Shown one piece after another: positions 12,701 through 25,369 of a stretch of DNA of 64,000 nt. How positions within the stretch are numbered: the first letter of the stretch is position 1; each line of letters begins with the position of its first letter. The notes beneath the pieces are model-generated. The model ran no database searches and had not been told where the DNA came from. It worked only from the letters and a program-made list of their open reading frames with translations. A program made the position numbers and the translations under genes. The stretch is from contig CM049319.1 in NCBI GenBank assembly GCA_026874595.1, positions 18,393,101-18,457,100 on the forward strand, given 5' to 3'. Origin of the DNA: Sipunculus nudus. Lineage: Eukaryota > Annelida > Sipuncula > Golfingiida > Sipunculidae.

Positions 12701-15700
12701 TCTATAGTAATTTTTAGCGAACCTGTGAGCTAATGTGATGGTGTGGCGGTGTCTGTCATCTGTACTATTTGGAAAACAACTTGAGCTGGCATCATGAAAT
12801 TTCAGAAAAAAATAAGCCATCTGAAAAACTCTGCATTTTCTTAGATTTTATAGAGAAAACGCTAAAAAAACTTTAAAAATCTTCTCCTCTGAAACGGTAA
12901 AGCCAGATTGTTCAATATTTCACAGAAATAATCTTTTATACCATCTCTCTCAAGTTTGTTCGAATGATCTAAGTTTGGTGAATTTTGGCCGAGTTACAGG
13001 GAGTTGAACTTAGTCATCTGTCAAAAAAAGCTTACTAAAATTTCAATCTCAGAAACGGCCGGAGCTATCATCACCAAATATTATGCCAGTGTTGGTCAGA
13101 TGAGTCATATATGATATTGAGGTATTGGTGGTGCCACCTGCATTGACCTTTTTAGCGAACCTGTGAGCTTATGCGATGGTGCGGCGTTGTGCGTCGTCTG
13201 TCGTGCATCGTCTGTACGTTAACCATAGCTATCTCAAAAACAGCAGGAGCTAGCATCACCAAATTTTTTGCAAATAATCAGACGTCCAAAAAACTATATC
13301 GGATTTTGTTTATTTTTTTTCTAACTACATTTTCTTAGATTTTATAGAGAAAAAGCTAAAAAAGTTTTAAAGATCTTCTTCTCCTAAACTGTTCAGCCAA
13401 ATTGTCCAATATTTCACAGAAATGATCCCTGGAACAATCTTTCTCCAATTTGTTGGAATGATTCCAGTTCAGAGATTTTTGGCCGAGATACAGGAGGTTG
13501 AACTTTGTAAACTGTGCAAAAAAGCATATTAAAATTTAAATTTCAGAAACGGCTGTAGCAATCATAACCAAATTTTATGCCAATGTTGGTCACATAGGTC
13601 ATATCTGAAATTGAGGTATTGGTGGCGCCACCTTCATCGGCCTTTTTTTGTACAGGGTCATCAGTGCCTGTATCACACTGAGGGCTACAAAAAATTTCTT
13701 CCCTGAAACCATATGGCCAAAATGTTTAATATTGCACAGAAATGATCCTAGGTAGTGCTTTCTGAAGTTTTTTTCAAATGGTCCCTTTTTCAGTGACTTT
13801 TGGCTAAGTTATGGGGAGCCGAATTTAGTCATATGCCATAACAGCCCATTTTAGCTCAGTGGCTACAAAGATCCCACACATTAATTATCCTCAGATGTTG
13901 ATAATTCAAGTTTAATAAATTGTTTTGGTTCAGTGCTTTTTGGCTGGGTTACGGGAAGCTGAACTTAGCCAGTTTGCTGTATCAACCTATATGAGTTATA
14001 AACCTGCGAAACATTTTTTTGACTGATACCACTGAAGCCAGTTTGTTAAATATTTTACAAGAATAATTCCTACAATAATTCTTATAATAATTGTCATTAA
14101 TGGTTCCACATGAATGATTTTTGACTGAATTATGGAGATTGAATTGAGTCATTTTACCATATATGTTAACTGTGTGATGCTGTTACATCTAGCATGGCAC
14201 CAGTTTATCAGCATCTATAACATCATGCCACTAGACATTTAGATTTCAGGTTATCTTTGGTTAATATTGACAAGAAAGTTTTTTTTAAAAGCTTTTAAAA
14301 AATTTAGGTTGCTGATTCAAGTTATTCATCAAACCAGGCAATGTTACAATCATGGATAATCAGCTCTCAGTGGCTAGATAAAGACAACTGTATGTGGATT
14401 ATAAATTATTGGTATCCCTACTCAACTTAATTCAAGAATTTGCCATCAATGAGATATATCTGTATTTTAATTTTGCTTTCACTTTGCATCCGTAATAATT
14501 TACATATATTCCTGATTTCTTTTTTATAAAAAGTCAGCTGAAAAGCATTTTGTATTGGGAAAATAAATTTCAAAGTTATTTCAAGTAAGGACCACTTTTG
14601 TGTTCAGATGGCAGCACTTAGTTTACCATTGGCACATTGCCAGTGTCTTGATATTGGCCATTAGCCAAGATGATGTCAGCTCTATAACTAGTTTTGGCAC
14701 AGTGCCAGGATTGGAAGAAGTGCAGCCAGGTATAGGTCAAGAGTTCACTCTGTGCAGTAGCTGCATTCTATTTATAGCTTTGGCAGACTGCTCACTGCAT
14801 CATATTTGGCACCAAAGTTCAGCCTGATCTATTTATAGCTTTGGCAGACTGCCAACTGTGTCAGATTATGCAACAGGTCAAGAGTTCACTCAGTGCAGCC
14901 AGGTACAGGTCAAAAGTTCACTCAGTCTAGCCAGGTGCAGGTCAAGAGTTCACTCAGTGCAGTAGCTTGAGGCAGCAATTTGTCACAGGTCACTCGGGGG
15001 CAACTGCCTTACTCACCCTAAGCCTTGTCAGCCCAGTGCATCAAACTCTGGAGAAGTTTGATGTATTGGACTGATATTTTTACCTGTCTATGCGTCTTTG
15101 ATGGTTTTCTCATTTACAATACAGGTGGTGCCACGTGCATTGACTTTTGCACAGTGTATGTGCCTGCTTATTTCTACAGAGGAATTTGATATATCAGCCT
15201 GAAATTGGGCATATTTATACATATTGAATAGCTTTGTCGTATACAAGACTGGTGGTGCCACCTACAATAATTCTTGCACAATGTGTGTCCCTGCTTATTT
15301 CTCAGGAGGGGTTTGATATATCAGTCTGGCTTTGGGCATATGTATATATCTCTGATATAGCTTCATTGTATACAAGACTGGTGGTGCCAGCTACAATCGT
15401 TTTTGTGTTGTGTGCACCCATGCCACAATTTCAGCAGTGATGTTTGTGTAATTGTTACTTATTCAAAATGTTTAGTACTTGCATTGTTCATATACATGAA
15501 AAGTAATGGTCCAGCATTGAAGCATTATAACTGGTTTATTTCCCAATGCACAGGTTCATATTAGGCCTGTAGGCCTTGTTAAATTTTACACCTTTACAGT
15601 CTCAACAAACAAGATTCTGCCAATATTTTTGTTATTTTTTGGTATTAAAAATATGCTAATAACAGTTTCTGATGACATAAGTTAAGGAAATCAGACTATA

Positions 15701-18700
15701 TATATTTGACCAATTGGTCAATTTTCCAAAATTCAGCATCTTCAGGTATGATTAACAGCTAAATTTCGCATTTTATTTCACAATCCACATGCAAAACAGC
15801 ATTGAACACTGCCCCACATCTCCAGCTGAGCAGGATTTACAGCAATGTTTTATATTTTATTTTACAGCCACTGTCACCATTAAGGTAAGGAATTTTTTTA
15901 AAATTGTAATTTAATAAAACCTGTTGAGCCAGGATTTACAACTATAAGTTTTTTTATATTTCAGTCATCCAGAAAGTCACCATCCAGTCAGGGACATATA
16001 TCAACCTGACAGTTCAGCCAGAACAGACTTTAAAAGTTGTACTTTCTGCTAAACGTTTACCTAAATTTGCCACCTTTGAGATCCATAGTCAAACCTTTAA
16101 TGTTACTGTATCGCTGGACCAGCATCCCACACCAGGCAGGGCAGTCAGTGGGACAGACATAGGGGTGCTCTCTGCAGAGCCTGATCATTTTGAGTGGTAT
16201 GTTGTAAGCAGAGAGAAAAATCCTGTGGATATCATTGCCTTGGCAAGAACTTATGATGAGTCATGTAAGTACCAGAGGTGTGCCAATTAATTTATCTGAT
16301 CGTTGTCTGTAATAATCATTTAAATTGGCTGCATACAAATTTGCTGCATAGTCGATCGCAAATGGTTACTGTGGTTGGCGTTATATTTACAAGGCTCAAA
16401 TTTCACGATTTCTTCATTTTTAACATTTTTCAAGGGTTTCTTTTTCACAATTGCAAAAGACCTTATGAAATCTAAGTTGGACAGTATTTGTATTGATTTT
16501 AAATTTAGAATAAATTCTACAATACCTCATTCATTTCTGGTTCAGTCATTCACTTTGACTGGTGTCACAATTGATATATCTTCATTCTTGTGTGATTACC
16601 TCATGTTATACAGTGACTTAGATGCTTGTATGCATGTTCCAGTTTGGATACCATGCACAGATTAGGTTGTGACTGGAGGTTGTTTCCATAAATATAAGAT
16701 GTTTGTGCAGATGCATCATCCCCTCTTGTTTATATAAGTTGATAGGGCATCTTATTCCAGAAGGTTTCATATTTGCGATTATGTTACCTTCATGAATATT
16801 GCAAAATTAAAACCCTCACAAATAAAAAGCCAGCCACAGTATATGTTTACAAAGAACTTGAAAGAAGTTATTTAATAAGAGATATATTTCCTAATCCAAT
16901 CAGAGAGAAAAGAAATACAGGGCACATAACAGTGAACAGCATTAAAAATGAACTTTATGCGGCGAACAAGTGTCAACATATTGTCCATTACCTTAACCTT
17001 TCAGCATGTCATATAAGTCGGCTGTATTTACTTGGTCAGTAATTTAGGTATATTATTTTTACTCTATAAAGCAATTTCATTGAAATATAGAAAGTACATA
17101 TGATCATGGTTTTACAAATGATTCTAACCAAAAGTAATTACTGAAGCATTTTTTTTTACTTCACCAAATGTTGACAATTCCTGTGGAGTTTTGGCTCAGA
17201 TTGAGTTGTGAAGAATGGTTTTCTGTATAAAGTTGTATATATCTTTCAAAGTAAACTTGTCTAGTTCATTTCAGATAAATTTGTAGAGATATGTTCTCAA
17301 GAAAACATATTTTGGAGTAAATGAGAAGACCTAAATATGGCAATTGTGGTAAAATCCCAAACTTTTCAGTAATGAATATTAATTAGCTTTAGGTGACAGG
17401 GCACTAGTTAGGGTGACAGTTTGGAATAATGGAAACAGTGTAAATCTAACACACTTCTGAGACAGTTATGAAATAAATGTTCATCTCATGATGTTCATGA
17501 AATAAGCTGTTAATTCCTTGTGAAATTAATTGTCAGGTGAAAATATACTTGTATCAAACCTTAAATGTATTGAAATTTCCATTGGTCCCATTTAATAATT
17601 TAGACAAAAGCAAGCTTTTGTATGCAGAAAAAAAATAAAGTTCAGTATCATTTCTTGGAAATTAAAATTTATGGTGTAGAACTGGAAGATTCAGTTAAGT
17701 TTTGCAGGACATGTTTGAGCATGTTGGAGGTACAATGGAATCAGTCTTGAGAGAACGCCTGTCTAATAAGACCACCTGTGGGTTAAGACCACCCTTTAGA
17801 GAACCAAAAGCTTTAAGTTATAACAGACCTGTCTAATAAGACCACCTGTGAATTAAAACCACTTTTGCCCAGTCCCATATGGGTGGTCCTATGATACAGG
17901 TTTCACTGTAACTGCTCTAGACCGTATAATTGCTTCAAACTGTATAACCTTTAATGCTGTACTATTTACTTAACAGATCCAATGCCTGGTGGGTGCAGCA
18001 TGGAGTTTGCATTGCCTTACGACCCCAATATCCATGTAAGGTCCAACCAGTATGTGACTGTGCTACAGTTCCAGTATGCTGACGTCTTCATGGCAGACCA
18101 GTCAGTGGACTTTTGTGAGAATTCGACAGTCCAGTCTTGGTTTTCATATGACGTTTATGTTTCTTATATGGAGTCTGGAAACCTTAGCATCTTAGAATAC
18201 CAGAGGATACTGAAGATTTTGTCACCCGGCACAGGCATTCCTGGGGGCTTCCAGAAGGTCAGTAACATCTGAGGATGCTATTGCTTAGGTTGAGCACATA
18301 CATTTGACTTTAATCCATATAACTTTGGAGGGTTGGTCAGTTTTTTAGATCAGCTGACTATAAGTCATCTGAGCTATAGTTGTGGTCCATTGTCGGTCGT
18401 CTGTCCGTCCGTAAGACTGGCACGTTTCGACACCATTGGACCTACGAATCTGATATTCGGCATAGAGTTAGATGTCCCCAAAATCTCCTACCATGCCAAA
18501 AATTGGGTCAATAGGACTTCCTTCCTTCAAGATATTAAGGAAAAACCTCAATTTTTTATTAGAAATCTATTTTCACACTTCAGGACTGCCTAATATCAAA
18601 ACCACTCATCTGGTTTTCTTTATATTTACCATAAATATTCCTCTATATAGTTCCTATGTACATGCCAGAAATTAAGTCAGTATTATTTAATTTAAAAAAG

Positions 18701-21700
18701 TTATGGGCCCAAACATGATGGACTTTGTTAAAAAATCAGGAAAGATATTTGGTCACCTAAGACCAAAAGTGTTAAAGGTAGGGACTTTTTTTCAGTAATA
18801 CAACTTAAATTAATCAAAATTTAATTGTATACCAAAAATTAGATCAAAATCTGTTAAATTTTTTTAAATATTGGCAAAAATATAAAATTGGTACCTTAAA
18901 TTTTGCCTAACTTTGGCCACAGCACGTTTTTTTCCTGAAAGTACTCAGGATTTAATTTTCACAGCATGTACACATAAGGATTTAATCTGTGTAAATCTGA
19001 CATTTGAAAATAAAAGCTGCAAAATTAGGCTTGTTATTGAATTTTTTGGAGGCTCTTGTTGTATTCCCTTACATTGTCAAGCAGTCACTTTTGGTGACTG
19101 TAGGTCATTCAGTGCATATCTCTATGCTCCCCAGGCTGTTGGCATAATGTTAGATGTCCCAAAGATCTCCTACCAAGCTGAAAACTGGGTCTTTGCGACT
19201 TTGTTCCTTTGAGAAATTAAGGAAAAACCTCAATTTTTGATTAAAAACATATTTTCACTTTTCAGGACTGCCTAATATCAAAACCACTCATCTGTTTTCC
19301 TCATATTTACCATAAATATTCCTCTATATAGTTCCTATATACATGGCAGAAATTAGGTCTGTATTATGTATTTTGTATAAATCAGAAAAGAATTTTGCTT
19401 AACACAAAACATGGAAAAGCTAAGGACTTTTTTCCAGTAATATAACTTTAATTAATCAAAATTAAATTGTATGCCCAAAATTAGATCAAATTCTTTTAAA
19501 TTTTTTAAAATATTAGCAAAAATAAAAATTGGTACCTTAAATTTTGCCCAACTTTGGCCATGGCACGTTTTTTTCCTGTAAGTGCTGTGGATTTAATTTT
19601 CACAGTATGTGCACATAAGGATTTAATCTGTTAAAATCTGAAATTTGAAAATAAAAGCTGCAAAATTAGGCTAGTAATTGAATTTATTTTGGAGGCTCTT
19701 ATTGTATTCCCTTACATTGTCAAGCAGTCCACTTTGGTAACTGTAGGTCATTAAGTGCAGCTCTCTCCACTGAGTTGAGCTTGATCAGGCTGTCTGCAGT
19801 TAATACCATACCACAGGGGGCTTTTTTCTCTGGCAATCCTCCCCCCCCCCCCCCCCCATTCTGTTGACAGACCTGTACTATGAACTAGATGAATCTTAAA
19901 ATTAACATTTTTTTCAGCATGAGCAGTAACAATGGAGACCCCTCCCCCCACCCACCCCTTCAATACACAGGACTAATAAACAAGATGAATCTTATAATTT
20001 TAATGTTAAATAAATTCTTTTTGATGAGACTTGGACAATTTTGCTTGTTTTAAAGAAAAAAAATTCAGGAATTTAATCCTAATATTTAAATGTGATAAAA
20101 TATTAGGATCTAATGTAAGTGCTAACTGACAAGATTTAAGAAGATATAAATACTTTGTAGCATTTCATTCATATCTCTTTAAGTTGGCAGGGCCTAGGTG
20201 TGAATAACACTGTTAACTTAGTATTAAAATTAGGAATATAGGTCAAACTTTGTTGGATTAATTTTTAACTCTTATTGCCATATATTTAACTTTTGAAAAC
20301 TTAGTTACCTTCACACATTATTTGTTTATGAAATGTTACTTTCATAAATCACTTACCTTAGGCCTATTTGTTCCCTTGGTGCATCACTAAATGGTTTAGC
20401 TCATGTCCATTATTCTATAATTTACAGAGTTTCATTTTAGCAGGGCCATTTTCTCATAGCTTTTCTAATGATAATATACATGAAAAACCTAAAAGAAATA
20501 AAATATTTTGCAGTTACTAATATTTTCCAAAATTCAGCTGAGCGATGTGACCCATGGGTCCCTTGTTCTTTTAGGTAGTATACTGCTCCTAACAGTTTTC
20601 TGAAATTTTTAACTGAGGCCCTTTAGTACTCTAATGTTTTTTAGCTCAGCTGACTGTAAGTCAACTGAGGTATAGGAATAGCACTTTGTCAGTCCTCCGG
20701 CAGACCGTCCACAAGCAGGGCACAAATAGTAACTGCTGATCCTAGAAACTTCTAAGTGAACATCCAGGGAGTTCAATAAAAAAAATCTCCTTGGAAACCT
20801 GAAAGTAGGTCACTGTGACCTATATCCTCTGAGCTATGGGGCTTGAAAGTACCCCCCCCCCCCCGAATAATAAAAAATTTGATACAAAACCCCCAATATC
20901 TTGATAATTAATGCATGGATTGTCATGAATCTTGAAAAATGACAACAATCATGTCAGTTTCTCAGCTGTTATTACATCTAGGTTCCCAAAACCTGGTGTG
21001 TTTATTGATCACAAGTGGATGCCCTATACTTATCACCCTGTCTGTCTGTCTGTCCTACTGTCTGGCTGTCCATCCGTCCATCACACAAATTTGTTTCAAT
21101 ATGATAACTCCAGGTTGGATTGACACATGAGTTTCAAACTTGACTTTCACATGGTTGCATTTTAAGCTAAACTTTTCATTCCAATCTTTCCATTTTGTGC
21201 ATGTAGCTGACTCACCAGTATGGGGAGAGCATAAATGAATTTGGGATCACAAGGTCATAGGTCAAGGTCACAGGGCCATCTGTTCACAAATCAGTTTCCA
21301 GATGATAACTCCCAGTTAAATTGACATATTGATTTCAAACTTAACTTATATATATGGCCCACCACTAAAGTAAGAACCATGTCGTTTGAGGGTCCAGCAG
21401 TCAAAGGTCAAGGGCTGGGACCCATTTCTTTAAAAAGAATGCGTATACATTAGAAGCCGAACTTTTCATTGAAAACCTTCAATCTTCAAGATATTGATAA
21501 CCTGCCAGTAGGGGAAGATTCTGTTCGAATTTTGGGTCATAGGGTCAAAGGTCAAGGTCACAGGGCCCATCTATTCACAAATTAGTTTATGGATGGTAAT
21601 TTTGCTTTGGGTAGACAGACTGGCTTCAAACTTGATTTAACAATGACCCACCACTTAAGTAAGAAACATTTTGATTTTCAGGGTCCAAAGGTCAAAGGTG

Positions 21701-24700
21701 AAGGTCACAGGAGCTCATCTTTAAAAAGATTGTGGATGCACTGTAAATCAAACTTTTCATCCTGAAATTTCCATCTTTCACACATGGCTTACTTGCCCAA
21801 ATTGAGGAAACCTGAAGATTTTGAGGGTTACCTGGTCAGAGGTCAAGGTCACTTTTTAAAGATTGTTACAGTAATCTTAATGCTGCAAGTTCAATGATAT
21901 TAAGTTCCAAGATTTTTTGGTCACAAAGTCATTGGTTAAGGTCACAGGACTGTCATTCTGAAAAATTTCTTTAAAAATATCCGTATAGAGTAATTCAGCT
22001 GACCATTGAGACCCATGGGTCCCTAGTCTGTGTTTGTGCCTGTCATAGCTAGCTTGTCTCTGGTTTCAGTAAAATTCAGAGACCTGGTCTAATTGAATAT
22101 ATGTACCTAAAGTAAGGCATCATCAATTCAGCATTCCTCTTATCAGCCATTGAAATACAATTCTCATGCACTATTTAAGAAACTGTCAGAAATGACAAAA
22201 TGAAATACACTGGATCATTGTTATTACAGACATTGCAAGGATCAGTTTTTGTCCACAATAGAAAGATGTTTGTATTAAGCTGGTGACACATACTAGCTCT
22301 GCATTGCGTTAGCTGCACCGATGTTAACCCTGTGGTGACAGGACACATACAAGCTTCAAATATTACCATGCTGCAGGGGCTGTTTTAGTAGTGTGTTCAT
22401 TGGAAAGTTTCATTATTTTATTTGAATCATTGGTGCCCCTCACCTCACAAAAAAAAAGTGCTTCCCTGCACACCCTTCCCCTTTTCTCTGCCTCTATGGT
22501 TACCTTAGATCCAGAACAGTCAAACATTTAAGTGCCTCAGTGACAGTTCTGTAAATAGATTTATTATGCCATATTCAGTGACTGAAGCGAGTTCAAAATT
22601 ATGCATACCAATAGAAAGGACACTGCACCAGTTTTAAAATAATGTATGCTTTATGGGATATATTGTGAACTGAAAACAACTTCACAAGCCACGTTTTGAA
22701 ACCTTTGGACCTACAGATCCAAAATTTACATATAGTACCCTAGTGCTATTGTTACACTTCAAGACTGTACACCATGAAAACCACAGGTTTTGTTTTGTTC
22801 ATATTTGACATAAAAATTTTACATGAATATCCTATGCACATGCAAGAAATCAGTTCAATACTGGGTAAATTGTTGAAGTTATGAACCATAACATTATGCA
22901 CTTGGTCAAAATTCAGGAAGTTATTTACTCTTTTAACATGATAATTGTTGAAACTAGAGGGCCTATTTCAGCATTATAACTATTTTTAATTTAGATTTAA
23001 AATTTTGTATGCCAGAAATTAGATAACAATTTAAAGTTTTTGAGTTATTAGCATAAATGTAGAATTATTACCTTCAATTCTTGACAACTTTGGCCATGGC
23101 TTATTTTTTTCTGGTAAGCACTGTTGATTTAATTTTCACATCATGCAAACATAAGTTTATAATCTTTTATAAACTGAAATTTTAAAGTTGTTATAAAACA
23201 CTCTAGCTCTTATTGAAGTTTTAGAAGACAATCATATTTTATGGCGCAGAGGTTTACAGTGAAGTTGTACTGATAGGTACTTTAATTGTTTAGATTGAAC
23301 AGTTTATATTTTAGGGATAGATAGTTTTAGTTTTTGTTTAACCATACTCTTTGGATCAGTTTTGTAAATTATAGAAAATATAAGCTTTAATTTAAAAAAA
23401 ATCAACAAAAATTGCCTCAAGTTTGAACTTTGCACAATTCTCTCCAGGAAGCTCTTTTGATTTGTTTACTGATTTTGAATTTTGAAATTAATTACTCCAA
23501 AACTGTTTAAGAAATTTAAAAAAAAAGCCTTGCCATTTTAAACTGTACATTACCTGCTGGTCACTAAAGGTCAAGACTGCATCATTGGCAAGCTTCACCT
23601 GGAGGGCATCCTTCTAGGCTAGAGGGGCTTGACTACAGCAGTAGAGTCAGATGCCTGATAATCCAGAGAATACCTGCTTACCAAGGCTGATGATGAAAAA
23701 ACTTGCTAATACGGTCTAAATGGCCGAAACTGCAAGTATAAAATGGCAATCTGTCTCAAAGCTGTCATTCAAAGATCGGGGTTTGGCTCTTGATTGACAT
23801 GGCTAGGTCTCCACCTCGGGATCTGTGGAGGGAATGTGGGTTACTTCTGCCTTTTTGGATGTGGGTGCTGTATCTTTCCTATAAGGTCGCCGGTGCGGGT
23901 TGGACGGTGGCGGTCTCTGGCGGGTTTTTGTTTGGCTTGGTGGCATCGTATCTGTTGGCTCTGAGAACAATGCTTAAGGAGTGGCAGGGCTGAGGTCTTG
24001 ACCACAGCAACCTGTAGCTGCTCAATGAGGGAAAACATCTTCAGTCAGGAACTGCTTCCCCCAGTTGATAGCACATAGTGTAACAACACAAGAGGTGTAA
24101 TAGCTTTCAGGGTTCACTTCATATATTCCAGGACTGTTGACACATTTTGATGTTTGATATTAAAAGTGGTTGACCTCATTTACTGATTCATCTTGTGCTG
24201 AGTGATTTATAATTGCTTGAGTTGATTAATCACATTTTTGAATCACATTTACTGCAGACACTACAGATTATATAAAAAAAGGAACAACTTTTTTTTCTTT
24301 TTTTTTTTCAACATAAATTAAATTTATTATTGATTAAAAAATAGATAAATCTGTGGAATCTGAATGAATAGCTTAGATATAATAATACCACATTCATTAT
24401 CAATAAAGATTGATGAAAGTGAAGACATTGAATTCAAATTGTTTTCATCTAAACCCTTTGTATAATTCTGTGCAAAGTAGTAGTCATTATAATTCAACTC
24501 TTTCTGTTAATACATTTTATGATTTCTTGTAACAAATAGAATTCAGCTTGAATAAATTATCATTTGCATGCAAAGACAAGTACTATTAGTAAAGGTATAA
24601 ATACATTTATTGACAGTGATAAGAACTGTGTAGGTCATGTATTATCACTAAAAATGTTTACATTTGAAATGATTCAGTTTAAGGCTTTGACTGCTGTTGC

Positions 24701-25303
24701 ACATTGTGATCAGTTACTAATATTTATATTTCAAGTGTCACTAGATGTTTACACTTTTTCACGTTTTAATGACCTTTTTGAGATTGGCTAATACTATTCA
24801 TAGCTCTCTATTTGCTCACCATTTATCATTTGGCATTGAATAATTAAACTGAATTTTTGTCAGACCTGTAACAGTATCATAATCGTCATGCTGTGTGGCA
24901 TTTATAATAATTGTAGGCGCACAAGCAACATCACTTACATTTAGATCTAAGAGAAAGGGAACTACACATGGTTAATAGTATTGCCTGTTTAATCATAATA
25001 ATATGGCAAAATGGCTATAGCATTAGAATTTACATTTTCAGGTGTAACAATGTATAATTTTGGCAGTCATATACAGTGGAACCCCACAATTACGACCACC
25101 TTGGGGAATGACCAAAGTGGTCGTTATTTGGGGGTGGTCGTATTTGTGGAACTTTAACTTACGTGAATCATATATCCGGGACCAAGAAAAGTGGTCATAT
25201 TTGTGGCAGTGGTCGCAATTGCGGGATGGTCACAAGGCGGGGTTCCACTGTATATCACCAAATACTAGGGCCATGTCTTTGTAGCTGTTCAAATGATAAT
25301 ATA

Positions 25304-25369
<66 letters not shown>

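Larger units (their letters stand above)
11344..15580 (+). mobile_element. Family D Helentron-like element(s) with three stacked 5' ends
   Basis: 5' ends beginning AACCTGTGAGC with gatggtgtggcg occur at about 11344, 12714 and 13152; the last two start TTAGCGAACCTGTGAGC. 11344-12713 and 13152-14510 are homologous units of about 1.36 kb; 12714-13151 is a truncated unit. The inverse GCACAGGTTC at 15548-15557 is followed by hairpin AGGCC-TGTA-GGCCT and TTGTT, a plausible 3' end. It lies within TM7SF3 intron 1. Confidence 0.6.

Noticed and set aside
14735-15405. Regular repeats that could suggest a CRISPR array
   Set aside because: Unit and spacer lengths are irregular, the genome is eukaryotic and no cas genes are present; they are minisatellites in a mobile element.
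16773-17042. Open frame of 89 codons in TM7SF3 intron 2
   Set aside because: AT-rich composition and no similarity to TM7SF3 or other families; phases of exons 2 and 3 join without it.
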